From assembly GCA_017937385.1 (NCBI GenBank), contig JAGBDR010000080.1:1-40192 (forward strand): DNA of 40,192 nucleotides, read 5' to 3'. The DNA comes from Parabacteroides sp. (GTDB lineage: Bacteria; Bacteroidota; Bacteroidia; Bacteroidales; Tannerellaceae). Positions 32,054 to 40,192 of the stretch are shown here, one piece after another; positions within the stretch are counted from its first letter, which is position 1, and each line of letters begins with the position of its first letter. The notes under the pieces were generated by a model. It was not told where the DNA came from and did no database searches. It saw only the letters and a program-made list of their open reading frames with translations. The position numbers and the translations under genes are program-made.

Positions 32054-33991
32054 ATGAAAAAGTATCTACAAATCTTATTCGTTTTGTGGGTTTGTTGCCC
32101 GTTGGTTATGAAGGCGACTCCTTATAACATAGCCGGGCAAGCCCGTGTATCGGCCTCTTCTTCAGTCGATGCGGATCACGATGCCTCAAAAGCGGTTGAC
32201 CGTCTTATACGGATTCCGGATAAAGGGGAGTGGGCCTCCAACAGCACGGAAACCTTTTGGGGACAGATCAATTATCCTTGGATCCGGTTGGATTGGGAAC
32301 GTCCGGTAAGTATTGACCGGATTGTCCTCTACGATCGTCCGGATATGAAGTCGCATACGGCCGGCGGGGTGTTGCATTTCAGCGACGGCAGCAAGATCAA
32401 CGTCTGGAGTATTGCCAACGACGGGACGCCCAAGGAGGTCGAGTTTGAAGCAAGGACTGTGTCTTGGGTCCGTTTTGAAGTGACGGACGCGGCCGGTACT
32501 CACGTCGGGCTTTCGGAGATCGAAGTCTTTCCGGCTCCGGACGATTATCTGGATTATGTGTCCTGGGTCAATCCCTATATCGAAACCGCCCGCGGACGTT
32601 ATTTCTTCTTTATCACCGGAAACCAACCTTACGGAATGATCGGGGCAGCTCCTTTGACGCGAAACAAGAACCAGTACGGAGGCGGATATAACTATAATTC
32701 GACCGAGATATTGGGCTTCCCGCAGATCCATTGCTGGATGCTTTCCGGTTTGACGGTGATGCCGGTTACGGGCGATGTCGATCCGACCGGCGGGGAGCAA
32801 CAGTGGAAGGATGCTTTCTGGCTGACCCAATGGAACCTGAATACGTTGTGGGGCTTGGCCTATCCGTCCGTACAGGATGATATGGCTGCCTCCCTGTTGG
32901 AATATGATGTGAACGGCGACTTGCTCCCACGCGGTCCTTGCGCGGGCGGGTATTCTTATATCATGACCGGCTGTCCGGCAACCTCTTTGATCACGAGTGC
33001 TTTTCAGAAGGGACTGAGCAAGAAGTGGAATCCCGAAAAGGCGTTCAAGGCCATGAAACGGAATCACTCCAAAGGAGGAATGTTGGCATTGGGAATGGAT
33101 CGTGAACTGGACTTTTATGTCCGTAACGGCTATTGCCCCGGCAATGCGGGCCTGACTATTCAGTGGGCTTTCGAGGACTGGGCGTTGGCGGAGATGGCGG
33201 CCCGGTTGGGAAAGAGAGGCGATTCGGATTATTTCCATAAACGGGCTGCCGGCTGGCCGGCTTCCTTCAATGAGGAGTTGGGATTGATTTTGCCGAAAGA
33301 GGCTTCCGGAAAGTGGGTCCATACCGATCCGTTGAGCGGCAGTGGCTATGTGGAGGCCAACGCTTGGCAGGCAACATTCGGGATTTCGCATGATATTCCC
33401 CGGTTGGCTAAGCTGATGGGTGGCAACGACAGCCTTTGCCGCAAGCTGGATTTTGCGTTCCGGCAATCGGAAAAGTTGGATTTCGTGTATGGGTACGGCA
33501 ATGGCTATGTCAGTTATGCGAACCAGCCCGGTTGTTCCAATGCCCATGTCTTCTCGCATGCCGGAAAACCTTGGCTGACGCAGTATTGGGTACGCAGTGT
33601 GAAAGAACAGGCATACGGTGCCGTCACTCCCGACCGGGGCTATGGCGGCCATGATGAAGACCAAGGACAGATGGGAGGCGTCAGTACCTTGATGGCGATC
33701 GGCTTATTCTCGCTTGACGGCGGTTCGGCGCGTAATCCGCAATACGATATCACAAGCCCGGTTTTCGACGAGGTGACGATCCGGTTGGATCAAGCCTACT
33801 ATCCGGGGAAAGAGTTTGTCATCCGGACCCGGAACAATTCACCTGAAAATGTGTATATACAATCCGCCCGCTTCAATGGAAAGCCGCTGGACACGTACCA
33901 TTTTTCCCATGCCGATTTCATCAAAGGCGGCGTGCTGGAGCTGGAAATGGGGGCTGAACCGAACAAGGCGTGGGGCGTGGAGCCGGAATAG
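32054..33991 (+). CDS. GH92-family alpha-mannosidase with F5/8-like domain, internally deleted
   Basis: A 645-residue secreted protein with a signal peptide (about 1-21), an F5/8 type C-like carbohydrate-binding domain (about 25-162) and a GH92 module. The GH92 module starts normally (YVSWVNPYIETARGRYFFF; GFPQIHCWMLSGL; MPVTGDVDPTGGEQQW) but at residue 252-256 (bases 32807-32821) jumps to DAFWLTQWNLN, which in family members lies far downstream. Compared with the intact GH92 encoded next, about 250 residues (equivalent to 141-389 there) are missing, including most of the N-terminal beta-sandwich. Catalytic-barrel motifs remain: VEANAWQ (Glu434, likely acid) and GGHDEDQGQMG (Asp534/536, likely base and calcium site). 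The frame is kept, so a protein may be made, but activity is doubtful. Confidence 0.85.
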   Translation: MKKYLQILFVLWVCCPLVMKATPYNIAGQARVSASSSVDADHDASKAVDRLIRIPDKGEWASNSTETFWGQINYPWIRLDWERPVSIDRIVLYDRPDMKSHTAGGVLHFSDGSKINVWSIANDGTPKEVEFEARTVSWVRFEVTDAAGTHVGLSEIEVFPAPDDYLDYVSWVNPYIETARGRYFFFITGNQPYGMIGAAPLTRNKNQYGGGYNYNSTEILGFPQIHCWMLSGLTVMPVTGDVDPTGGEQQWKDAFWLTQWNLNTLWGLAYPSVQDDMAASLLEYDVNGDLLPRGPCAGGYSYIMTGCPATSLITSAFQKGLSKKWNPEKAFKAMKRNHSKGGMLALGMDRELDFYVRNGYCPGNAGLTIQWAFEDWALAEMAARLGKRGDSDYFHKRAAGWPASFNEELGLILPKEASGKWVHTDPLSGSGYVEANAWQATFGISHDIPRLAKLMGGNDSLCRKLDFAFRQSEKLDFVYGYGNGYVSYANQPGCSNAHVFSHAGKPWLTQYWVRSVKEQAYGAVTPDRGYGGHDEDQGQMGGVSTLMAIGLFSLDGGSARNPQYDITSPVFDEVTIRLDQAYYPGKEFVIRTRNNSPENVYIQSARFNGKPLDTYHFSHADFIKGGVLELEMGAEPNKAWGVEPE

Positions 33992-34033
33992 TATTTACAC
34001 CATATTGTTTAACACCATTAAAAACATAAGCGT

Positions 34034-36433
34034 ATGATTTCTTTTAAGAAAAAACGATTTGTACGATCCGCCATGACCTGTTTTTCTCCCTTTTTGCTCG
34101 TGGCGGCCTGTCTCTTTTCGTGCCAGCCGGTACAGGAGGAGACGACATCGGATTTGGACTTGCTTCAATATGTCGAACCCCGTATCGGGACGGCCCACTG
34201 CCGTTGGTTCCATTTTGCACCCGGCGCGTTGCCTTTCGGTTTGGCCAAACCGGGCCCAGCCACCAATGCCAGCTTAGGAAATAAGTCGGGATGGGAAGCG
34301 ACCGGCTATGACTATCGGGATAATTCGATTGAAGGTTTTCCCTGTCTGCATGAGTTCCAGGTAGGGGGAATTGTGCTGATGCCGACCAACGGCACGCTGA
34401 TAACGGTCCCCGGTTTACCGATTGATAGCGTGAAGAGCGGATACCGCTCTACGTTCAAGCGCGAAAACGAAGTAGTGACGCCTGGCTACTACTCGGTCTT
34501 GTTGGATGATTACCGGATCGGATGTGAAGTGACGGCGACGAAACGTGTGGCTTTCTTTCGATTTACTTTCCCGGAAGGGGAAACGAACCACTTGCTTTTC
34601 AACATCGGGAACAAGCAAGGCGAAAGTGGGGATGTCAAAGACGCATTTGTTTCGTACACGGAAGACGGACGGGTAGAAGGCTGGGTGATTACGGAGCCGA
34701 AATATGTCCAGAAATATCAGCATGGAGCCGATGTCCGGATGTATTTCTCGGCCGTTTCGGATTGTAAACCTTCGACGGTCGGTACTTTTAAAGGAAACGA
34801 CCGGCAGGCGGATGCCTGGGAGATACAGGGAACCGGTGCTGGTATGTATTGGACCTTGCCCGGACAGGGATCGAAGCCGGTCACGGTCAAAGTGGGATTG
34901 TCCTATACCTCGGTGGAGAATGCCCGCCTGAACCTGGAGCAGGAAGCCCGTAACCTTTCGTTCGACGAGGCTAAAGAGGCGGCGCAGCAAACCTGGGGCG
35001 ACTATCTGGGACGTATCCGGGTAGAAACGGACAACAGACAGGATAAAGTGAAGTTCTATACCGGCCTTTACCATGCTTTGTTGGGACGAGGATTGGCAAG
35101 CGACGTGAATGGTGCCTATCCGCGGCATGACGGCAGCGTCGGGCAGTTGCCGATGGAGAACGGGAAACCGCTTTATAACCTTTACAATACGGATGGTATC
35201 TGGGGTGGGCAATGGAACCTTTCCCAGGTGTGGACATTGGCTTATCCGGACTATATGTCGGATTACATCAGCAGCCACCTGCAAATTTACAAGGACGGCG
35301 GCTGGCTGGCTGACGGTGTGGCCAATAGCCGCTATGTTTCGGGGGTAGGGACCAATTTGCTGACTACGGTGATTGCCGGGGCTTATCAATGCGGTATCCG
35401 CGATTTCGATACGGAGTTGGCGTATGAGGCTTGCTTGAAGAATGAGTTGGGATATGAAGACCGTCCGTTGGGAGCCGGTAAGATCGATACGGAGATTTTT
35501 CTTCAGCATGGTTATGTACCTCATCAGGATCAAGGCACGGGTGTGGATGAGGCTTTTCGTTTTTCCGCTTCGCATACGTTAGAGTATTCTTATAGTGCAT
35601 GGGCGGTTGCCCAATGGGCGAAACAACGGGGCGATACGGCTCGCTATAACCAGTTGATGTACCTGTCGAAAGGGTGGGAACGCTTGTATGACGCTTCCAC
35701 GAATTTCATCCGTCCGAAAAAGGATGACGGTAATTTTATTGATAATTTCGACCCGATGGAAGTCTGGCGTGGTTTTCAGGAAGGGAATGCCTGGCAATAC
35801 ACGTTCTATGTGCCTCACGATGTGGAGAACTTGGTTTCCAAAGTCGGTCAGGATGTCTTCACGGCTCGTTTGGATAGTATTTTCACCCAATCCCAAAAGG
35901 TTATCTTCGGAGGAGGGACGGAGATCGGCGCGTTTGCCGGTTTGAAGACCTTATATAATCATGGCAACCAGCCGTGCCTGCATACTTCGTGGTTGTTTAA
36001 TGAAGCCGGGAAACCCTCTTTGACACAGAAGTGGGTACGTGCCATTCTGAATGAGTTCTACGGAACGGAAGGCATTCATGGGTACGGTTACGGCCAGGAC
36101 GAAGACCAGGGCCAATTGGGGGCTTGGTATGTGATTGCTTCGATGGGGCTGTTCGATGTGAAAGGGCTGACGGATCTGGAACCGTCGTTTGCTTTAGGGG
36201 CTCCTCTGTTCGACAAGGTAACGATCCGGTTGAACGGGAAGTATTATCCCGGGAAAGAATTAGTCATTACGACCGGTGGAGAAGCAGCGTCGCATCCTTA
36301 TGTGAAAAAGTTCGTCTGGAACGGCAATCCGCTCGGTGGTACCCGTCTGCCTTTCCGGGAGTTGGTGAAAGGCGGTGTGTTGGAAATCACGATGGGTGAC
36401 ACGCCGGTTGATAATTATCAGGCAAATGAATAA
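34034..36433 (+). CDS. GH92-family alpha-mannosidase lipoprotein, full length
   Basis: A 799-residue calcium-dependent exo-alpha-mannosidase. An N-terminal hydrophobic segment with LFSC at Cys30 marks a lipoprotein. The beta-sandwich domain (about 42-310; VEPRIGTAHCRWFHFAPGA, GFPCLHEFQVGG) is followed by an (alpha/alpha)6 barrel (about 330-760) with NTDGIWGGQWNLSQVW, FQEGNAWQYTFYVPHD (Glu583, likely general acid) and GYGYGQDEDQGQLG (Asp689/691, likely base and calcium site). Linkage specificity (alpha-1,2, -1,3, -1,4 or -1,6) cannot be read from sequence. It lies 42 bp after the deleted GH92 gene and 11 bp before GH38. It probably cleaves mannose from N-glycans or mannans. Confidence 0.93.
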   Translation: MISFKKKRFVRSAMTCFSPFLLVAACLFSCQPVQEETTSDLDLLQYVEPRIGTAHCRWFHFAPGALPFGLAKPGPATNASLGNKSGWEATGYDYRDNSIEGFPCLHEFQVGGIVLMPTNGTLITVPGLPIDSVKSGYRSTFKRENEVVTPGYYSVLLDDYRIGCEVTATKRVAFFRFTFPEGETNHLLFNIGNKQGESGDVKDAFVSYTEDGRVEGWVITEPKYVQKYQHGADVRMYFSAVSDCKPSTVGTFKGNDRQADAWEIQGTGAGMYWTLPGQGSKPVTVKVGLSYTSVENARLNLEQEARNLSFDEAKEAAQQTWGDYLGRIRVETDNRQDKVKFYTGLYHALLGRGLASDVNGAYPRHDGSVGQLPMENGKPLYNLYNTDGIWGGQWNLSQVWTLAYPDYMSDYISSHLQIYKDGGWLADGVANSRYVSGVGTNLLTTVIAGAYQCGIRDFDTELAYEACLKNELGYEDRPLGAGKIDTEIFLQHGYVPHQDQGTGVDEAFRFSASHTLEYSYSAWAVAQWAKQRGDTARYNQLMYLSKGWERLYDASTNFIRPKKDDGNFIDNFDPMEVWRGFQEGNAWQYTFYVPHDVENLVSKVGQDVFTARLDSIFTQSQKVIFGGGTEIGAFAGLKTLYNHGNQPCLHTSWLFNEAGKPSLTQKWVRAILNEFYGTEGIHGYGYGQDEDQGQLGAWYVIASMGLFDVKGLTDLEPSFALGAPLFDKVTIRLNGKYYPGKELVITTGGEAASHPYVKKFVWNGNPLGGTRLPFRELVKGGVLEITMGDTPVDNYQANE

Positions 36434-36444
36434 TCTTGAATTTT

Positions 36445-39339
36445 ATGAAAATAGGAAGAATCGTAATCGGAATATTGGTCGGAAATCTTACCTTTTCCTC
36501 CGTTTATGGAAGTAAGATTTCTCCGTCTTTGCTACAGGCGGAAGTGCATGACTTTTATAAATACCGTCCGGATGGAAAGCCCGGACGGTCACTCACGCTG
36601 ACCTATCGGGGCGATGCCGGCCTGAAAGGGGCGAAAGTCGAAATTCGGAGCCGGAATGGAAGTGAACGGTTTGATATGACCTCCCGTGAGATGATACTCC
36701 AACTGGACCCGACGATTGGGGTGGAGCAGACGGATACGGTAATCGCAAGCCTGTTGTTGGACGGAGAACGGCTTTCACAAGAGGTCGTTGTTCCGGCGAT
36801 GCGTCATTGGACGGTTTATATCTATCCGCATTCGCATGTGGATATTGGCTACACGAACACGCATGAGAATGTCGAGTTTATCCACAAACGGAACTTGGAT
36901 GTCGCGATGGATTTGGCTGAAAAAACGGCCGGTTATCCGGAGGATGCCCGTTTCCGTTGGAACCCGGAGGTGATGTGGCCCGTCGAACGTTATATGAAAA
37001 GCGAGTCGCCGGAGAAACGGAAACGGTTGTTGAATGCGATTCGCAACGGACAGATCGTCTTGGATGCCGGTTATGTGAACACCAATACGAGTGCGAGCAG
37101 CGATGAGGAACTGTTGCAGTTCTTCGAGTGGAGCAAGGCGATGGAGCAGGAGACCGGCCGTCCGATCCGGACGATGGTACAGGTCGATATCCCCGGCTTT
37201 TCGTGGGGCGTGGTGACGGCGGCCCGGCAGATGGGTGTCAACTATGTGCTTTCTTTGTTCAACGGGTCGGACCGAGTCGGGCTGGCGTATGAGTTCAATT
37301 TCCATCCTTTCTGGTGGGTTGGCCCGGACGGGAAGTCGAAAGTACTCTTTTTGCAGCCGGGCGACTATACGCCGGGAGCAATTGCAAAAGGCCGGTATTT
37401 TTGGCCGAAGCTGGCCGGACAGACGGATCAGAGCAAATTGTTGGCGGTCGTGAAGACGGACCATCCGAGGGAGAACTTTATCGACGGCTATTTAGAGAAG
37501 ATCTTGCCTGTATTGGAAAAAGACAAGGACTATCCGTATGACATTTTTCCCATGACTTGGTGTATGGCCGACAATACTCCGATCGATGCCGACCTGCCAG
37601 ATGCGGTGAAAAGTTGGAACGAGGAGTACGCCTACCCTCATCTGAAGATCTGTACGGCGACCGAGATCATGCAGGCTTTCGAAAAACGTTGGGGTGACCG
37701 GTTACCGACGTTACAGGGGGATTACACCGAGTACTGGACCGATGGGTTAGGATCGAGCGCGGAGAAATCGGGCACAAGCCGGGAAGTGAAAGAACGTTTG
37801 GTCCAAGGGGAGATCTTGTGGAGCCTGTTGCACACGGAAGAGGAGCCGGAAGCGTTGGTGCAGGAGGCTTGGCGGAATATGATTTTGAGCACGGAACATA
37901 CCTGGGCGTTCATGAACCCGCAACAACAACCGATACAAAATGATATTTTGAAGACCAAGTATGCGTACTTCGACAAAGCGGAGGCCCTGACGGAGCAATT
38001 GCGTACGGAGGCTGTCCGGGAGATCGAGGACAAGCGTTCCGAACAGTTGACAGTTTTCAATACCGACCTTTGGGAGAAAAGTGGTTTGGTTACATTGCCC
38101 AAGGAGACGGCTGACAGGTACGAGGGCATTTGGGATGAAGACGGGAAGGAGTTGGTTTGCCAGTTGCTGACTACCGGCGAACTGGTCTTTTGGGCAGAAC
38201 ATGTGCCGGCATTGGGAGGCAGGAACTATCGGCTGAAACCCAGGACGGATCCGGCGGTACAGGTGGTACCGGGCGGTTCGGCAACGGTGTTGGACAATGG
38301 AACGGTTAACGTGCAACTTGATCCCTTGACCGGCGATGTTGTCAGTGTGCGGGTGGATGGAAAAGAGTTTGTCGATCAGGAAGCATCGGTGGCATTGAAC
38401 AGCTATCGTTATTTGGAGGGAGGCAATACTTCCGGTTATGCTTATAAGCCCTCGCATGTCCGTATCACGGTCGGCGAGCAAGGTCCCTTGGTCAACTCCT
38501 TGGTGGTCGAATCGGATGCGAAAGGGTGCAATAGCTTGCGCCGGGAAGTACGCTTGGTGAAAGGATCGGCAATTGTCGAGTTTGACAACGTGGTGGACAA
38601 ACAGGCGATCACGGCTAAGGAGGGCATCCATTTCGGATTCGCATTCGACATTCCGCAGCCGAAAACAAGAGTCAATATCCCGTGGGGTGTCATGGAGCTG
38701 GAGAAAGATCAGTTGGAAGCCGCCAATCGCAACTGGATTGCCATGCAACGTTGGCTGAACGTTTCGAATGAGGAGAAGAACGTCACTTGGTGTTCGTTGA
38801 ACGCCTGTATGTTCGAGAGTGGCGACCTGACGGCCCATATTATCGGCGGCGCGTTCAAATCCCCCTTGTGGTTGCGCAAGCTCCAACCGAGCGCGACGAT
38901 CTATTCTTGGGCATTGAACAACCATTGGCACACTAATTTCCGTCTGAGCCAGGATGGAAAGATCGGTTTCAAATACCGTATGTTGCCCCGCTTGGGCGAA
39001 TACGATGTGGTTGCTTCCAACCGCTTTGCCTTGGAACAATACCGCCCGTTAGTGGCTGTCCAGACCCGTAAGGACTTCCGTCCGGCTGTACCTCTTTCTG
39101 TAGAGGCCGGTGACAAGGTCGTTCTGTCGAACTATAAGACTCTCAATAAAGGCAAAAGCTGTTTGTTGCGCTTTTTCTCGCTCTCAGAGAAAGATGAACC
39201 GGTCACAATCGCTTTCCACAAAAAACGTCCGAAATCGGTGCAATATCTTGACAACGGAGAGTTGAAGAAGTGCGACGGGACAAACGGCGCTTTTACGGTC
39301 CCGGCGAAAGGGGTGATGACGGTAAGGGTGAATTGGTGA
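36445..39339 (+). CDS. GH38-family alpha-mannosidase
   Basis: A 964-residue secreted zinc-dependent retaining alpha-mannosidase. A type I-like signal peptide (about 1-22) and an N-terminal beta domain (about 25-118) precede the GH38 catalytic domain, with YPHSHVDIGYTNTH (zinc ligands His131 and Asp133) and MVQVDIPGFSWG (nucleophile Asp248). A further zinc-ligand region is expected around HTEEEP or STEHTW. A large C-terminal beta-sandwich region follows (about 600-964). ATG 36445 is chosen over the in-frame TTG at 36436. It is the last gene of the operon and is followed by a remnant of another GH92. It likely works on alpha-mannosides of N-glycans together with the GH92 enzymes. Confidence 0.9.
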   Translation: MKIGRIVIGILVGNLTFSSVYGSKISPSLLQAEVHDFYKYRPDGKPGRSLTLTYRGDAGLKGAKVEIRSRNGSERFDMTSREMILQLDPTIGVEQTDTVIASLLLDGERLSQEVVVPAMRHWTVYIYPHSHVDIGYTNTHENVEFIHKRNLDVAMDLAEKTAGYPEDARFRWNPEVMWPVERYMKSESPEKRKRLLNAIRNGQIVLDAGYVNTNTSASSDEELLQFFEWSKAMEQETGRPIRTMVQVDIPGFSWGVVTAARQMGVNYVLSLFNGSDRVGLAYEFNFHPFWWVGPDGKSKVLFLQPGDYTPGAIAKGRYFWPKLAGQTDQSKLLAVVKTDHPRENFIDGYLEKILPVLEKDKDYPYDIFPMTWCMADNTPIDADLPDAVKSWNEEYAYPHLKICTATEIMQAFEKRWGDRLPTLQGDYTEYWTDGLGSSAEKSGTSREVKERLVQGEILWSLLHTEEEPEALVQEAWRNMILSTEHTWAFMNPQQQPIQNDILKTKYAYFDKAEALTEQLRTEAVREIEDKRSEQLTVFNTDLWEKSGLVTLPKETADRYEGIWDEDGKELVCQLLTTGELVFWAEHVPALGGRNYRLKPRTDPAVQVVPGGSATVLDNGTVNVQLDPLTGDVVSVRVDGKEFVDQEASVALNSYRYLEGGNTSGYAYKPSHVRITVGEQGPLVNSLVVESDAKGCNSLRREVRLVKGSAIVEFDNVVDKQAITAKEGIHFGFAFDIPQPKTRVNIPWGVMELEKDQLEAANRNWIAMQRWLNVSNEEKNVTWCSLNACMFESGDLTAHIIGGAFKSPLWLRKLQPSATIYSWALNNHWHTNFRLSQDGKIGFKYRMLPRLGEYDVVASNRFALEQYRPLVAVQTRKDFRPAVPLSVEAGDKVVLSNYKTLNKGKSCLLRFFSLSEKDEPVTIAFHKKRPKSVQYLDNGELKKCDGTNGAFTVPAKGVMTVRVNW

Positions 39340-39363
39340 AAAATGCTGGAATATCGTCGTTGA

Positions 39364-39462
39364 CGCAATACTTTGGGTAAAACGGATGCGTTGAAGATTG
39401 ACTTGGTCCCTCAACCCAACAAAGAGTGGGGAGTGGAAAGGAGCAGAAGCAACGGCAAGTAA
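39364..39462 (+). pseudogene. C-terminal remnant of a GH92 gene
   Basis: This plus-strand frame of 32 codons and a TAA stop follows a TGA and has no start codon. It encodes DALKIDLVPQPNKEWGVE near its end. That matches the characteristic GH92 C-terminus, and the deleted GH92 in this window ends LELEMGAEPNKAWGVEPE. It is best read as the surviving tail of a further GH92 gene that once ended the operon, the rest having been deleted. It overlaps the 3' end of the sigma-factor gene antisense by 52 bp. Confidence 0.65.
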
Positions 39463-40007
39463 TCTTTCAACGTGATCCGCAGTTGCTTTAATGCCTGTTG
39501 TATCCGGTAGTCTACGGTTTTGGGTGATACTTGCAGGATCTCGGCAATCTCTTTATAACTTTTATTATCGAAGCGGTGCATGACAAAGGCCTCTCGGTAA
39601 GCGGGGGGCAAAGCGTCTACCGCTTCTTTTATTTTTCTTCGCAGCTCTTCGAGTTGGTAAAAATCGGTGTCTTGTAGCATCTCCTGCATATTTTCGTAGA
39701 AAAGCGTATCGGCCCTTAGCCGGGATTGTTGGTGGGCGATCTGGTTGATGGCGCGGTGATAGACCGTTCTGAACAGATATTGGCTTAAGGATGTCTCGAA
39801 AATTTGTGTTTCGCGAGTTTCCCATAACCACAGCATCACATCCTGCACGATTTCTTCAGCGTCTTTCAGTTCTACAAACTTGGTCGCGTAGGCACACAAC
39901 ATCGGGTAGTATCTTCTGAACAAGATACCGTATGCTTTCAGGTCTCCGTGTTGCATGGCTGAAAGTAAAGTACGCTCCTCGGTGGTTTGTAGTTTTTCTC
40001 TTTTCAT
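39411..40007 (-). CDS. ECF-type RNA polymerase sigma factor
   Basis: A 198-residue sigma-70 family factor of the type linked to polysaccharide loci. Region 2 (about 20-90) contains LFRRYYPMLCAYATKFV and DAEEIVQDVMLWLWE. Region 4 (about 125-180) contains LPPAYREAFVMHRFDNKSYKEIAEIL and SPKTVDYRIQQALKQLR. It ends in a leucine-rich tail, common among Bacteroides ECF factors. MKREKLQ (40007) is preferred because the -7 box lies at 40019-40026, downstream of the longer start. The anti-sigma (FecR-like) gene and SusC/SusD pair that usually follow are absent; instead the gene runs into the GH92 remnant. Confidence 0.9.
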   Translation of the reverse strand: MKREKLQTTEERTLLSAMQHGDLKAYGILFRRYYPMLCAYATKFVELKDAEEIVQDVMLWLWETRETQIFETSLSQYLFRTVYHRAINQIAHQQSRLRADTLFYENMQEMLQDTDFYQLEELRRKIKEAVDALPPAYREAFVMHRFDNKSYKEIAEILQVSPKTVDYRIQQALKQLRITLKDYLPLLLLLSTPHSLLG

Positions 40008-40018
40008 ATCTCCGGTCA

Positions 40019-40026
40019 CAAAGGTA
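40019..40026 (-). promoter_or_regulatory. -7 box of the sigma-factor gene
   Basis: TACCTTTG on the minus strand matches TAnnTTTG, 11 bp before the ATG at 40007. It implies a very short leader and fixes the start. Confidence 0.5.
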
Positions 40027-40043
40027 ATAAAAAATATCACCCT

Positions 40044-40100
40044 ACCGTGTAACAGGGCAACCGCACCAAAATATCGTTCAAAATATGTTCTGTAACAGAA
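40044..40100. promoter_or_regulatory. Paired TGTAACAG sites, 43 bp apart
   Basis: TGTAACAG occurs at 40048-40055 and 40091-40098, exactly 43 bp apart. The second is within the palindrome TTCTGTAACAGAA (40088-40100). The first lies in CCCTACCGTGTAACAGGG, resembling the CCCTGT...ACAGGG pairs upstream of the DUF6261 gene. They sit between the divergent sigma-factor and rightward promoters, so an operator role is plausible. Confidence 0.4.
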
Positions 40101-40123
40101 TATCAGAAAAAGTGAGGAAAAAA

Positions 40124-40155
40124 TTTGTGTGGTAAGAAAATAAACGAGACCTTTG
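40124..40155 (+). promoter_or_regulatory. Promoter at the right edge
   Basis: TTTG (40124-40127), 20 bp, then GACCTTTG (40148-40155) is a near-consensus Bacteroidetes promoter reading rightward, 19 bp before an ATG at 40175. Confidence 0.55.
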
Positions 40156-40174
40156 AATCACCAAAACCATAATT

Positions 40175-40192
40175 ATGGCCTTGACGGTTAAA
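40175..40192 (+). CDS. Possible start of a rightward gene, cut by the window edge
   Basis: Only six codons (MALTVK) are visible after a good promoter and a 12-15 nt leader. HU-like DNA-binding proteins of Bacteroides can begin in a similar way, but six residues are not enough to assign a family. Confidence 0.35.

Noticed and set aside
32186-33664. Minus-strand frame of 492 codons opposite the first GH92 gene
   Set aside because: It is antisense to a gene with clear signal peptide, F5/8 and GH92 motifs, and its product has no domain features.
25697-39462. Complete Sus-type polysaccharide utilisation locus
   Set aside because: No SusC or SusD homologue is present in the window; import is by an MFS protein, so it is described as a mannoside operon only.

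Overview
The window looks like a chromosomal segment of a Bacteroidales bacterium, most likely Parabacteroides or a close relative. The grounds are: repeated promoter elements of the Bacteroidetes type (TTTG, about 19-21 bp, then TAnnTTTG) and few Shine-Dalgarno sequences; an argF-type transcarbamylase with the proline that marks the Bacteroides succinylornithine enzyme; DUF6261, DUF5063 and 6-bladed beta-propeller proteins; and a glycan locus rich in GH92 and GH38. The genus is inference; no 16S gene is present.

Layout. 1-2.5 kb: an acyl-CoA ligase and a small acidic lipoprotein. 2.5-5.8 kb (minus): XRE-cupin regulator, acyl-CoA synthetase and succinylornithine transcarbamylase. 6.2-10.8 kb (minus): malate dehydrogenase, a beta-propeller lipoprotein, and a three-gene unit of DUF5063, a 3'-5' exonuclease and an RlmI-like rRNA methyltransferase. 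11-16.5 kb (plus): ABC-F ATPase, YitT membrane protein, PLP aminotransferase and a LolC/E-type permease that starts with TTG. 16.5-17.7 kb (minus): a membrane glycosyltransferase. 17.8-18.9 kb: a 43-bp-period palindrome array running up to the start codon of a DUF6261 gene. 18.9-25.2 kb (minus): lysA, lysC, ftsE, hisIE, hisF, hisA and hisH. 25.4-25.7 kb: two tandem tRNA-Asp genes.

25.7-39.5 kb is a mannoside-utilisation locus. An AraC regulator diverges from a run of phosphomannose isomerase, a six-hairpin glycosidase lipoprotein, a ROK kinase, an MFS sugar transporter, two GH92 genes and a GH38 alpha-mannosidase. A coherent reading is that the envelope GH92 and GH38 enzymes release mannose, the MFS protein imports it, the ROK kinase phosphorylates it and the isomerase makes fructose-6-phosphate. 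The locus shows decay. The first GH92 has lost about 250 internal residues in frame, and a 32-codon tail of another GH92 survives after GH38, overlapping the end of an ECF sigma gene that has no anti-sigma or SusC/D partner in the window.

The most unusual content is between genes. Four intergenic loci (135-200, 6078-6172, 23029-23103, 17766-18084) carry short repeats spaced 22, 23, 22 and 43 bp (two or four helical turns), with a different sequence at each locus. Separately, three long hairpins built from 7-bp tandem units lie at 5155-5236, 8456-8508 and 13891-13989. The DUF6261 gene with its upstream array is the best candidate for an undescribed protein-plus-repeat system. A possible roughly 70-nt RNA antisense to the lysC-lysA spacer is a further lead.
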